A DNA stretch of 64,000 nucleotides from Nostoc sp. TCL26-01 (lineage in GTDB: Bacteria > Cyanobacteriota > Cyanobacteriia > Cyanobacteriales > Nostocaceae): contig NZ_CP040297.1 in assembly GCF_013393945.1 (NCBI RefSeq), positions 5,488,001 to 5,552,000 of the forward strand, given 5' to 3'. Positions 1 to 7,225 of the stretch are shown here, in pieces (the first letter of the stretch is position 1; each line of letters begins with the position of its first letter). The position numbers were made by a program, and so were the translations under genes. Below the pieces are notes generated by a model, which searched no databases, was not told where the DNA came from, and saw only the letters and a program-made list of their open reading frames with translations.

Positions 1-261
1 GCGATGGATAGAACGAATCAGCCAACCGAAGTTTACTTCGTTCATGATGTATTGAACAGAAGAGTAAGCTTCAGCCACTGTTGGCTTGTAATAGAACGTC
101 ATGGCGAATCCAGTGGCGAACTGGATGAGAAAGCAAGTTAGGGTAATGCCACCCAAGCAGTAGAAAATGTTGACGTGGGGAGGTACGTACTTGCTTGTGA
201 CATCCTCGGCGATCGCCTGGATCTCTAAACGTTCCTCAAACCAGTCGTAAACGTTGGCCAT
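1..261 (-). CDS. petB: Cytochrome b6 of the cytochrome b6f complex, N-terminal part
   Basis: The first 87 codons of cytochrome b6 are present and run off the window start. Cytochrome b6 carries electrons from plastoquinol through two b hemes in the thylakoid membrane and binds the extra heme c(n) of the b6f complex. The protein opens MANVYDWFEERLEIQAIAED, very close to known cyanobacterial and plastid PetB. Cys35 (in IFYC), the covalent attachment point of the extra heme, is present, followed by the first membrane helix (GGITLTCFLIQFATGFAMTF). The ATG lies at 259-261. petD would be expected further along the same strand outside the window. The gene diverges from ctpA. Confidence 0.97.
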   Translation of the reverse strand, partial: MANVYDWFEERLEIQAIAEDVTSKYVPPHVNIFYCLGGITLTCFLIQFATGFAMTFYYKPTVAEAYSSVQYIMNEVNFGWLIRSIHR

Positions 262-624
262 ACAATCTCAAGTTCCTAAAAATCGGTTGCGGTTGCTTCA
301 ATCTCCCAATTTGCAGTTTTGGGATTTTCTTTTAAGAGGATTTGGGTTGTTTGCTACTTCTCTAGCCAATGCTCAGAGTTTTCACAAACTTAACACTCTG
401 TAAATATGGAATATATTGCGTTCTCTTTGCAAGCCAACCCTATTGTTGGGTACAAAGTAGATCATATCCTTTGTGAAGGGGTGTATTCACATCAGTTGCT
501 CTAACAACTTGATGAGAAGAATGCACCACTTCTATAAAAAAAGTAACATAGTCGAGAGATAGATTTCATTAATCAGGACTGAACTGGGCAATTCTAGGCA
601 ATTTGGGTTGAGGTGGAATTAAAA
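262..624. promoter_or_regulatory. Divergent intergenic region between petB and ctpA
   Basis: This gap of about 360 bases holds the leaders and promoters of two divergent genes. No ORF, tRNA or strong hairpin is seen. It is AT-rich, with several possible -10-like boxes, but none can be assigned by eye. The ctpA ribosome binding site GAGGTGG lies at 610-616. An NtcA-type site (GTA-N8-TAC) was looked for and not found. Confidence 0.5.
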
Positions 625-1878
625 ATGGGGTTCATGCAAAAACAAGTTTTTCGGCTGGGATTTTCATTATTGCTGGTTTTGAGTTTGGCGTTGGGGATAT
701 TTACCCAACCTGCAACTGCATTGACAGATGAACAAAAATTAGTTTCAGAAGTATGGCGAATTGTCAATCGCAGTTATCTGGATGAGACATTTAATCATCA
801 AAACTGGGCTGCTGTCAGGCAGAAGGCACTAGAAAAGCCATTCACAGACCAAAAAGCGGCATATGTGGCAATTCAGAATATGCTCAAGTCCTTAGATGAC
901 CCTTTTACTAGGTTTTTAGACCCAGAGCAATACCGCAGTTTACAGGTCAATACTTCTGGAGAACTGACGGGAGTGGGTTTACAAATTGCCCTCAATCCCC
1001 AGACTGGAATACTAGAAGTAATATCTCCCATTACAGGTTCCCCGGCAGAGAAGGCGGGTATGAGACCACGCGATCGCATTCTCAAAATCCAAGGCATTGC
1101 CACAACCAACTTAACCCTAGATGAAGCCGCCGCTAGAATGCGCGGGCCAATAGGTAGTTTGGTGACGCTGTTAATTGAACGAGACGGAGAGGGGGAAAAG
1201 GAAGTGAGAGTAGTGCGCGATCGCATTGCTCTAAATCCTGTAGTGGCAGAGTTACGCTCTTCTCCACAGGGTCAACCTTTCGGCTATCTTCGCCTCACAC
1301 AATTTAATGCCAACGCCGCAATGGAATTAGCACACGCTATTTCTAGTCTAGAAAAAAAAGGGGCTAATGCCTACATTCTAGATTTGCGAAATAATCCCGG
1401 TGGCTTACTACAAGCAGGAATTGAAATTGCGCGGTTGTGGTTAGACTCTGGTACTATTGTTTACACTGTTAATCGCCAAGGTATTCAGGGTAGTTTTGCC
1501 GCTTCTGGTTCAGCCTTGACTGATGATCCATTGGTAGTTTTAGTCAATCAAGGAACTGCCAGTGCTAGCGAAATTTTAGCCGGCGCTCTCCAAGATAATG
1601 GTCGCGCTCAATTAGTCGGGGAAACCACTTTTGGCAAGGGTTTAATTCAGTCCTTATTTGAACTATCTGATGGTTCCGGACTGGCAGTCACCATTGCTAA
1701 ATATGAAACTCCTCAACACCGAGATATTAACAAGTTGGGCATCAAACCAGATACAGTCGTTGCCCAGCAAATACTCACCCGCGATCAAGTTGCCACAGAA
1801 GCAGATTTACAATATCAAGCTGCATTGAATATTTTGAGTCAAGATTCTGTGGTGGCAAGAATGGGGAATGGGGAATAG
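625..1878 (+). CDS. ctpA: Carboxyl-terminal processing protease (S41 family, CtpA type)
   Basis: Serine protease of the C-terminal processing family; in cyanobacteria and plastids CtpA removes the C-terminal tail of the photosystem II D1 protein in the lumen. The 417-residue product has an N-terminal signal segment (hydrophobic core FSLLLVLSLALGIF, cleavage probably near ATA-L), a PDZ domain at about 100-185 and the S41 catalytic domain with the Ser-Lys dyad: Ser in TASASE (about S313) and Lys in TFGKG (about K338), 25 residues apart as in the family. An upstream GTG at 613 is also open, but ATG 625 has GAGGTGG eight bases before it. The last residues (RMGNGE) and the stop are encoded by a GGGGAAT-type heptamer array. 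It is one of several Ctp paralogues usual in cyanobacteria, so ctpA versus ctpB is not certain. Confidence 0.9.
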   Translation: MGFMQKQVFRLGFSLLLVLSLALGIFTQPATALTDEQKLVSEVWRIVNRSYLDETFNHQNWAAVRQKALEKPFTDQKAAYVAIQNMLKSLDDPFTRFLDPEQYRSLQVNTSGELTGVGLQIALNPQTGILEVISPITGSPAEKAGMRPRDRILKIQGIATTNLTLDEAAARMRGPIGSLVTLLIERDGEGEKEVRVVRDRIALNPVVAELRSSPQGQPFGYLRLTQFNANAAMELAHAISSLEKKGANAYILDLRNNPGGLLQAGIEIARLWLDSGTIVYTVNRQGIQGSFAASGSALTDDPLVVLVNQGTASASEILAGALQDNGRAQLVGETTFGKGLIQSLFELSDGSGLAVTIAKYETPQHRDINKLGIKPDTVVAQQILTRDQVATEADLQYQAALNILSQDSVVARMGNGE

Positions 1879-1925
1879 GTAATGGGGAATGGGGAATGGG
1901 GAATGGGTAATAGGCAATAGGTAAT
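1861..1925. repeat. Heptamer array (GGGGAAT/GGGTAAT type) over the ctpA stop
   Basis: Seven-base units of the form GGGGAAT, GGGTAAT and AGGCAAT follow one another. They begin inside the last codons of ctpA and supply its stop codon. This is the short tandemly repeated repetitive (STRR) class known from heterocystous cyanobacteria. Confidence 0.8.
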
Positions 1926-2017
1926 TCTGGCTTCTAATACCAATTCTCTAAAAGTTCGCAATAGATTCAAATTCTGGAAACTACACACAATCTAGATTTC
2001 TTAATTACGTAGCTTGC

Positions 2018-2069
2018 TTCTCGCCTTTGGCGAGAATTACGAATTACGAATTACGAATTACGAATTGCT
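2018..2069. repeat. Hairpin plus ATTACGAA octamer repeats downstream of mgtE
   Basis: TTCTCGCC (2018-2025) and GGCGAGAA (2029-2036) form a perfect 8-bp stem with a 3-base loop. Four copies of ATTACGAA follow at 2037-2069. The segment lies between the convergent ends of ctpA and mgtE. It could act as a terminator, but there is no proper U-run, so it is listed as a repeat. Confidence 0.6.
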
Positions 2070-2072
2070 ACT

Positions 2073-3425
2073 TTAAGTGGGTAGATGCAACACCTTTATA
2101 GCTATAGAAATTAGGGTGAGGAAAGTTAAAAAACCGATTGTATCTAGCATTGTGGTGACTAGGGGGCCACTTACTAGAGCAGGATCTAGTTTTAAACGCT
2201 TTAAAGCCATTGGCAGCAAAGTCCCCAGTGTCACAGCCACCATGGTGTTAGTTGCCATGACTACCCCAGCAATCAACGCTACCCATCTTTCCTGGGGTCT
2301 AGCCCAAATCAATGACAGGGCAAACATTGTCAGGGCTAGCACTACAGCCGTACCTAAGCCGGCAAAAATTTCTTTGCGGAGAATTTTGATTGTGTCTTTG
2401 GGTGTGACTTCGCCTATACCCAAACCACGAATGGTGACTGTTAATGCTTGAATGCCGACTGTGCCGCCTGTATTAGAAAATATGGGCATAATTACGGCTA
2501 AAACAGGCACTGCCGCAATAATTGATTGAAAGGGGGCGATCGCACTAGCTGCACCAATGTATAAACACATGATGCCCAATAACCACGGTAAACGCTTACG
2601 GATTGTCAGTTGGGGAGGAGATAAGGCAGCTTCATCACCACTCACACCGGCTAACCGTTGAATGTCTTCCGTGGCTTCTTCTTCTAAAATATCGACTACA
2701 TCATCAATGGTAATAATACCGACTAATCGCTCCTCCCGATCTACTACAGGGATAGCAATTAAGTCATAGCGCTTCATGATTTGCGCGACTTCTTCTTGTG
2801 AGGTATCAGTTTTGACTTTGATAACGCGATCGCTAGCGATATCTCGAATCAGCACTTCCGGAAAGGTAAACAATAACTGACGCAAGGAAACAACTCGTAC
2901 TAGTTTGCGGTTATCGTCTGTGACGTAAGCGTAGTAAATTGTTTCTTTGTCTTCATCCTGACGGCGAATCTTGCTAAGTGCTTCGCCGACTGTCAACCCT
3001 TCCCGCAACCGCACATATTCGGTAGTCATTACCCTCCCGGCTGTACCTTCGGGATAACCGAGAATGGTGGCGGTGGCTTGTCTTTGTTCAGGACTTAGTT
3101 CTCGTAATATGCGCTTAATTACCCCAGCAGGCAGTTCATCAAATAGTTCTGCTCGTTCATCAGGACTCATTGCCTCCATCAGTTGTACTACTTGGGTATC
3201 GTGGAGAGAGTTGATGAGTTCTTCCTGAATCTCTGTTGGCAAATATTCAAATACATCAATTGCCTGAGCTTTGTTGAGTAAACGAAAGGCGATCGCTCGC
3301 TGTTTCTCAGGTAGTTGTGCAATATATTCTCCCACATCCACTGGCGGCAGTCGATTCAAATCACATTTGAGCTGATTCAAGTCAGCAACATCTACCAGTG
3401 AATTGCGGATTTCCTGTGTGAGCAT
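2073..3425 (-). CDS. mgtE: Magnesium transporter MgtE
   Basis: Mg2+-gated magnesium channel of the inner membrane. The 450-residue product has the family order: an acidic helical MgtE N domain (about 1-120), two CBS domains (about 130-255, including the stretch IPVVDREERLVGIITIDDVV), a connecting helix and five membrane segments (about 280-450) with the signature region FSNTGGTVGIQALTV. An in-frame ATG lies 13 codons upstream (3464), but the ATG at 3423-3425 has a perfect AGGAGG seven bases before it, so the shorter form is chosen. The leader has a strong hairpin next to this ribosome binding site (see 3430-3489). In known MgtE, Mg2+ bound to the N and CBS domains closes the pore. Confidence 0.95.
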   Translation of the reverse strand: MLTQEIRNSLVDVADLNQLKCDLNRLPPVDVGEYIAQLPEKQRAIAFRLLNKAQAIDVFEYLPTEIQEELINSLHDTQVVQLMEAMSPDERAELFDELPAGVIKRILRELSPEQRQATATILGYPEGTAGRVMTTEYVRLREGLTVGEALSKIRRQDEDKETIYYAYVTDDNRKLVRVVSLRQLLFTFPEVLIRDIASDRVIKVKTDTSQEEVAQIMKRYDLIAIPVVDREERLVGIITIDDVVDILEEEATEDIQRLAGVSGDEAALSPPQLTIRKRLPWLLGIMCLYIGAASAIAPFQSIIAAVPVLAVIMPIFSNTGGTVGIQALTVTIRGLGIGEVTPKDTIKILRKEIFAGLGTAVVLALTMFALSLIWARPQERWVALIAGVVMATNTMVAVTLGTLLPMALKRLKLDPALVSGPLVTTMLDTIGFLTFLTLISIAIKVLHLPT

Positions 3426-3429
3426 GATT

Positions 3430-3489
3430 ATACCTCCTATTGTCTCCCCCGCGCTGGGAGACAAGCTCGCAAACTCAGGGGAGGATTGT
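3430..3489 (-). promoter_or_regulatory. Structured 5' leader of mgtE (possible translational control)
   Basis: TGTCTCCC (3441-3448) and GGGAGACA (3456-3463) form a perfect 8-bp hairpin with a 7-base loop. It sits three bases upstream of the AGGAGG ribosome binding site (3432-3437 on the minus strand). Further upstream in the transcript a CCTCCCC segment (about 3479-3485) could pair either with the GGGGGAG side of the hairpin or with AGGAGG itself. These choices resemble an on/off switch. I do not recognise a known M-box consensus. Any Mg2+ response is an inference from the gene that follows. Confidence 0.45.
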
Positions 3490-3774
3490 ACTACCGTCTG
3501 GTGGACTTTTGTCCATAAAATCTCAAAAATTGAACTCGATATTAAATCAGGGTGTTGTCAAGCCTTCATCCTAGCTCGGAATGTTGTGTTCCGATAGGTC
3601 TTGGAAAAACCTGTGTAAAACTTTATTAGTGTTCTGCACTAGTCTAGCTATCTACCGCCTTAATCTACTAGTGTAAATTTTACTACTGTTACGAACTGTG
3701 TCAAGTAAATCTAAAGAAGTTAAGTGAGGTAAAACAAATTTTTTTCAACGCAGTTAAAATGCTGCAAAAAATTG

Positions 3775-4033
3775 TAGTGGCGTGACAAGGGTAAATTTGT
3801 GCAATAGTAGGGTGCGTTGTTGCGTACTCCTTCGGAGAACCCGCAGGGTAGTGCAACGCACCGCTAATGAGATTAAGAAGGTGCGTTACTTCGTTAACGC
3901 ACCCTACTGGCGTGACAAGGCTTTGGGAAACCCAACATCAGATCCATACTAGGTTTTTGAGATCCATGTTGGGTTGCGCTGCGCTTAACCCAACCTACAC
4001 CTATCGCCACATTTAAAGCTTGCCACGCCACTA
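3775..4033. mobile_element. MITE-like composite element with 15-bp terminal inverted repeats
   Basis: The segment begins TAGTGGCGTGACAAG and ends with CTTGCCACGCCACTA. These ends are inverted repeats with 14 of 15 matches over a 259-bp element. Inside lie a second palindromic module bounded by AGGGTGCGTT (about 3810) and AACGCACCCT (about 3905), an internal copy of GGCGTGACAAGG, and a third module of the AACCCAAC...GTTGGGTT family (about 3937-4005). No ORF of note is present. It looks like non-autonomous elements nested in the 640-base gap between mgtE and the ureidoglycolate lyase gene. Confidence 0.6.
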
Positions 4034-4064
4034 CCTTAATATTTACTAATAAAAATATTCTCGG

Positions 4065-4559
4065 CTAAACCATTTCTAACTCTAACTGATGACTATTGAG
4101 AAAGTCATGGGTAAAATGATCTACTACATTAGTATTGGCGAGTTCTAAATTATAGAAATCTACAAACTCATGTTCAAAATAAGGCCCGGCGTGCCAAGTA
4201 CCCTCATTTAATTTAATAAAGCAATCTCCACGAATTCTAAAGGCAGCAATTTCTTCTAATACTGGTGTGTTTAAATCATTATGAGGTGGACAAACTGCTA
4301 TTAACCAATCTTTCCCTTCCAGAGAACCTAAACATTGAGTACATTGCATATGGCGAGTGATTTTATGAAACTTCCGCCCCCGCTTTTGTAGTCGCATGAT
4401 ATAGAAACGGGGAGTACCATTTTGTAGATTTAATTGGGCATCTTCCCCATCAAAAGCTTTACCATCGACACTAGCAAAAATCACCTGTCCATAACGCTGG
4501 AAATTTTCTGGTGTTATCCATTGTGCTGGTAATTGTTGAACGGTTTGTGATGTACTCAT
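4065..4559 (-). CDS. Ureidoglycolate lyase family protein
   Basis: The 164-residue protein matches the ureidoglycolate lyase (AllA-type cupin) family, which splits ureidoglycolate into glyoxylate and urea at the end of purine/allantoin breakdown. Visible family features are the opening ITPENFQRYGQVI, the central HKITRHMQCTQCLGSLEGKDW and the active-site region IKLNEGTWHAGPYF followed by FVDFYNLEL. Its length is normal for the family. No other allantoin-pathway genes are adjacent, so the true substrate in this organism is uncertain. It lies between a MITE-like element and a short heptamer array (about 4587-4624), with a 2TM protein gene upstream on the same strand. Confidence 0.82.
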   Translation of the reverse strand: MSTSQTVQQLPAQWITPENFQRYGQVIFASVDGKAFDGEDAQLNLQNGTPRFYIMRLQKRGRKFHKITRHMQCTQCLGSLEGKDWLIAVCPPHNDLNTPVLEEIAAFRIRGDCFIKLNEGTWHAGPYFEHEFVDFYNLELANTNVVDHFTHDFLNSHQLELEMV

Positions 4560-4620
4560 ATAAAAATAAACTATGCTAAAGCTATTTCCCTATCCCCTAT
4601 CCCCTATTACCTATTACCTA

Positions 4621-5124
4621 TTACGCTTGTAAGGCTTTAAACCATCTATTAACGACTGAATTGATAGTTTGTTTAATTTGATGCTTGCGATGCCATTTTT
4701 GGAAAGCAATTTCATACTCTTCGCCTTTGGTTTGGAAAGTATTCCAAATATCCAGACCTAATGCTAACCCACAGAATAATAGTATGTATAGCGACCAAGA
4801 AAGCGTACCACCACCAATAAAATCTGCCAGTATTAAAAAGCTATTAATAATGGCATATTTACCGAAACGCTTTTTAAATTTGGTGATGCGGTGGGTGTTA
4901 AATGCTTGTCTTTGTTGGATTTCGTGGTGTTGCGATCGCCAATCTTTCTCAGCCAATTTAAGCGTATCAGGTGAGATATCTAACTCAGTAGCAATTTCTA
5001 AAATTTGCTCGTAACTAAACTCCTTATCTTGATCATCAGCTTGTCGGGCGATCGCTAGCTGTAAAATTCGCTGTACATCTTCTTGGCTATAGAGATTGGT
5101 GCTTTTAGTTTCAAAGTCTGCCAT
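4621..5124 (-). CDS. 2TM domain-containing protein
   Basis: This 167-residue protein has a charged helical N-terminal half (residues 12-85, including YSQEDVQRILQLAIARQ and EFSYEQILEIATELDIS, resembling the helical region often joined to 2TM domains). A compact pair of membrane helices follows at about 92-132 (AIINSFLILADFIGGGTLSW and LYILLFCGLALGLDIW), then a basic tail. This is the usual layout of cyanobacterial 2TM domain proteins, whose function is not known. Its last codons run next to a CTATTAC heptamer array. The upstream gene on the other strand is the ROK kinase, so the gap at 5125-5367 holds both promoters. Confidence 0.7.
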   Translation of the reverse strand: MADFETKSTNLYSQEDVQRILQLAIARQADDQDKEFSYEQILEIATELDISPDTLKLAEKDWRSQHHEIQQRQAFNTHRITKFKKRFGKYAIINSFLILADFIGGGTLSWSLYILLFCGLALGLDIWNTFQTKGEEYEIAFQKWHRKHQIKQTINSVVNRWFKALQA

Positions 5125-5258
5125 AATTGCTATCTCTTAAAATTTTCACCCGCTAACTGTGTCACAGTTTAGCTACAACCATAACTACTGCAATAATCCT
5201 ACATTAGCAAATCTCAACAAGAATTTTGAATTATGGCAACTGCTAAGTAAATTAGGAT

Positions 5259-5300
5259 ATGGAAGGAGACAAGGAGACAAGGAAAGGGACAAAGGGACAA
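5259..5300. repeat. GGAGACAA-type heptamer/octamer array
   Basis: Short units GGAGACAA and GGGACAA are repeated in tandem in the gap between the 2TM gene and the ROK kinase gene. They belong to the STRR class found at many places in this window. Confidence 0.65.
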
Positions 5301-5367
5301 TCTGAGTACCATATCCTATACCCCACACCCCAGTCCCTATTCTCTAGCAGTGAAAAGGATAGACTCA

Positions 5368-6084
5368 ATGGTTGAAGATAACGGTTCCATTCGCACTTTA
5401 TCAATTGATATTGGTGGTAGTGGTGTCAAAGCTTTAGTATTAGATATTACAGGTAGTCCCATTACAGAACGCGCTCGTGTCGATACACCGCATCCAGCGA
5501 CACCAGAGGTTGTCATTAATGCAATTATGGTGATAGCATCTGCCCAAGGTGAATTTCATCGTGTTTCTGTGGGTTTTCCTGGTGTAGTGCGTTGTGGAGT
5601 TACAGAAACAGCCGTTAATTTACATTCAGATTGGATTGGGTTTGATTTAGAAACAGCATTGTCACAACGATTAAACAAACCTGTGAGGGTGATTAATGAT
5701 GCAGATATGCAGGGCTTTGGGGCAATTAAAGGTAAAGGAGTAGAGTTGGTCATTACCTTGGGTACGGGGTTTGGTTCGGCTTTGTTTGTGGATGGGAAGT
5801 TAGTACCAAACATGGAAATGGGACATCATTTGTTTCGCAAGAAAGAAACCTACGAACAACAATTAGGACGTGCAGCCTTAGAAACCATTGGCCAGAAGCG
5901 ATGGAATCGTCGTTTAGAGAGAGCGATCGCTGCTTTACAAAGGTTATTTAATTATGATTACCTCTACATAGGTGGTGGTGAAGCTGTCAGGGTAAATCTT
6001 CAGTTACCTTTAAATGTCAAACTTATTCCTAACATCAGTGGTTTGTTAGGTGGTATTGCTTTATGGCGTAATGAAAAAAGGTAA
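5368..6084 (+). CDS. ROK-family sugar kinase, polyphosphate glucokinase-like
   Basis: Probable glucokinase of the ROK/actin-like ATPase fold that may use polyphosphate as phosphate donor. The product (238 residues from this start) shows phosphate-1 motif SIDIGGSGVKALVLD, a catalytic Asp in VINDADMQGFG, phosphate-2 ITLGTGFGSALFVDG, then LVPNMEMGHH, all strongly like polyphosphate glucokinases (family texts read NDADAAG and LGTGIGSALF...PNTELGH). The zinc-finger signature of ordinary ROK repressors and kinases is absent, also as in PPGK. An in-frame GTG occurs at 5350, but ATG 5368 is preceded by AAAAGGA at good spacing. PPGK versus ATP glucokinase cannot be settled from motifs alone. Confidence 0.8.
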   Translation: MVEDNGSIRTLSIDIGGSGVKALVLDITGSPITERARVDTPHPATPEVVINAIMVIASAQGEFHRVSVGFPGVVRCGVTETAVNLHSDWIGFDLETALSQRLNKPVRVINDADMQGFGAIKGKGVELVITLGTGFGSALFVDGKLVPNMEMGHHLFRKKETYEQQLGRAALETIGQKRWNRRLERAIAALQRLFNYDYLYIGGGEAVRVNLQLPLNVKLIPNISGLLGGIALWRNEKR

Positions 6085-6278
6085 TTGAAGAAGAATTCAG
6101 CACCCAGGAGTCAGAAGTCAGAATCAATCAGGGTTTAGGAATATTAGCTTACTCATCAAATATGAGAATTTGAACTATTCTGACTCCTGTATTCTGACGG
6201 ATGTATCCTTACATAAATTTTTCCCGCTTCAATTTGAAAAAATTTAGCCGTAGCAAAATTAACTCCCAAAAAATCAAA
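6085..6278. repeat. Inverted repeat AGGAGTCAGAA in intergenic region
   Basis: AGGAGTCAGAA at 6106-6116 and its exact inverse TTCTGACTCCT at 6178-6188 bracket about 60 bases. This GGAGTCAGAA motif is a common dispersed intergenic sequence in Nostoc-type genomes. The rest of the gap after the ROK gene is AT-rich and shows no gene. Confidence 0.5.
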
Positions 6279-6301
6279 GGGATGGGTAAGACACCCATCC
6301 C
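6279..6301 (-). terminator. Probable terminator of the double-glycine peptide gene
   Basis: GGGATGGGT (6279-6287) and ACCCATCCC (6293-6301) form a perfect 9-bp stem with a 5-base loop. Read on the minus strand, the stem is followed by CTTTGATTTTTTGG. This fits an intrinsic terminator about 120 bases after the peptide gene that ends at 6424. Confidence 0.55.
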
Positions 6302-6423
6302 ACAAAAATATGATCATCATCTTGTAAATCTGCAAAACCTATACTTTAGAAGTAAAGTGTTTTGAGAAAGTTTTTTGAGGCAATAGCAGAAGTTTTGCTA
6401 TTGATTTATATGGAAAAAAATGG

Positions 6424-6684
6424 TTAGAAGATGACTGGAAAATCCCACAAACCAATTACGGGTAAAAATGTCTCACCTGTTCCCGACCAACTTTTTGAAT
6501 ATGTGGTGACAGCACTAATATTTCCTTCAGACTGGCTATTACTGCCGTTAGCATCAGAAGTTGATGAACCTTGCAAATCTACTGTTTTATTGGAGTAATA
6601 GCTGCTGTTAACTTGATACTCACTTCCACCAGATACGATTTGTTGTTGTACTTCAGACAAGTCGATAAGCAATTTGTTAGTCAT
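6424..6684 (-). CDS. Double-glycine-leader bacteriocin-like peptide precursor
   Basis: Small secreted-peptide precursor. From the ATG at 6682-6684 the product is 86 residues: a 20-residue leader MTNKLLIDLSEVQQQIVSGG ending in a classic Gly-Gly processing site, then a 66-residue core rich in Ser, Asn, Tyr and Gly with a hydrophobic end (FLPVIGLWDFPVIF). This leader (LxDLSxxQQxIVSGG) is that of cyanobacterial bacteriocin-type peptides exported by peptidase-containing ABC transporters. Possible longer starts exist (ATG 6699, TTG 6753), but the leader length favours 6684. The core has no Cys, so lanthionine or disulfide formation is excluded. No transporter or modification enzyme is nearby, so processing must occur in trans. 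A terminator hairpin follows. Confidence 0.7.
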   Translation of the reverse strand: MTNKLLIDLSEVQQQIVSGGSEYQVNSSYYSNKTVDLQGSSTSDANGSNSQSEGNISAVTTYSKSWSGTGETFLPVIGLWDFPVIF

Positions 6685-6910
6685 AGTAAAAAACTTCATT
6701 TTGTTAGTTGATGACGTAGTTGATTTCTCTGTTTTTGTTGTTTTGTGAATCAACCTTGCCTTTAATTAATACAATATCGATTTTTCATACACTAATCACT
6801 TCCATTTTCAGTAAAGATGATTGCTGAATTAGGAAAATTTTATTACCTATTTAAGAAATTTCAACTACACAAAAATCCTGGACATAGAGAATATGTGCAA
6901 AAAATTGTAA

Positions 6911-7005
6911 GTTAGGTTGAGGAACGTAGGCGTAAGCCTTCTCGCAGAGTAACCCAACATTCTTAGGACTTTGTTGGGTTTTGCTATCGCTCAACCCAAC
7001 CTACT
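6911..7005. repeat. Dispersed palindromic repeat (GTTAGGTTGAGG ... AACCCAACCTAC)
   Basis: The segment begins GTTAGGTTGAGGAACG and ends CTCAACCCAACCTAC, with AACCCAAC and GTTGGGTT in the middle, forming an imperfect long hairpin. Related copies occur at about 3937-4005, 30009-30110, 56827-56961 and 61514-61550. No coding content is evident. Confidence 0.6.
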
Positions 7006-7163
7006 TTTCCTGGGGAAACGTTATGACGAAACCCAACATGATGTTTAGGAATCCGCCTTGAAAATTGCAACCCCTCTTCCCATGTAGGGAAAAGGGGCTA
7101 AGTTTGTGACGCTTTAATATTAGACATCTGGTAGAAATTAATTCTGCGTTGCTCGAAATCCTT

Positions 7164-7192
7164 GTAGAGACGTTGCAGTGCAACGTCTCTAC
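7164..7192. repeat. 29-bp perfect palindrome, copy 1
   Basis: GTAGAGACGTTGCA followed after one base by the exact inverse TGCAACGTCTCTAC. It lies 34 bases after the end of the aminopeptidase gene (minus strand). Closely related copies are at 37385-37413 and 55873-55901; all are preceded by AAATC(C)TT. It may serve as a terminator or be a mobile palindrome. Confidence 0.65.
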
Positions 7193-7225
7193 ATTCATTT
7201 TCCCCAGATGTCTATTACTGGAATG

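Noticed and set aside
3430..3600. M-box or yybP-ykoY riboswitch upstream of mgtE
   Set aside because: The conserved core bases of these classes were looked for and not found; only a local hairpin and a possible anti-ribosome-binding-site pairing are supported.
7001..7198. 65-residue open frame on the minus strand
   Set aside because: It is composed of a dispersed palindrome and part of the GTTAGGTTGAGG repeat, so it is a repeat artefact.
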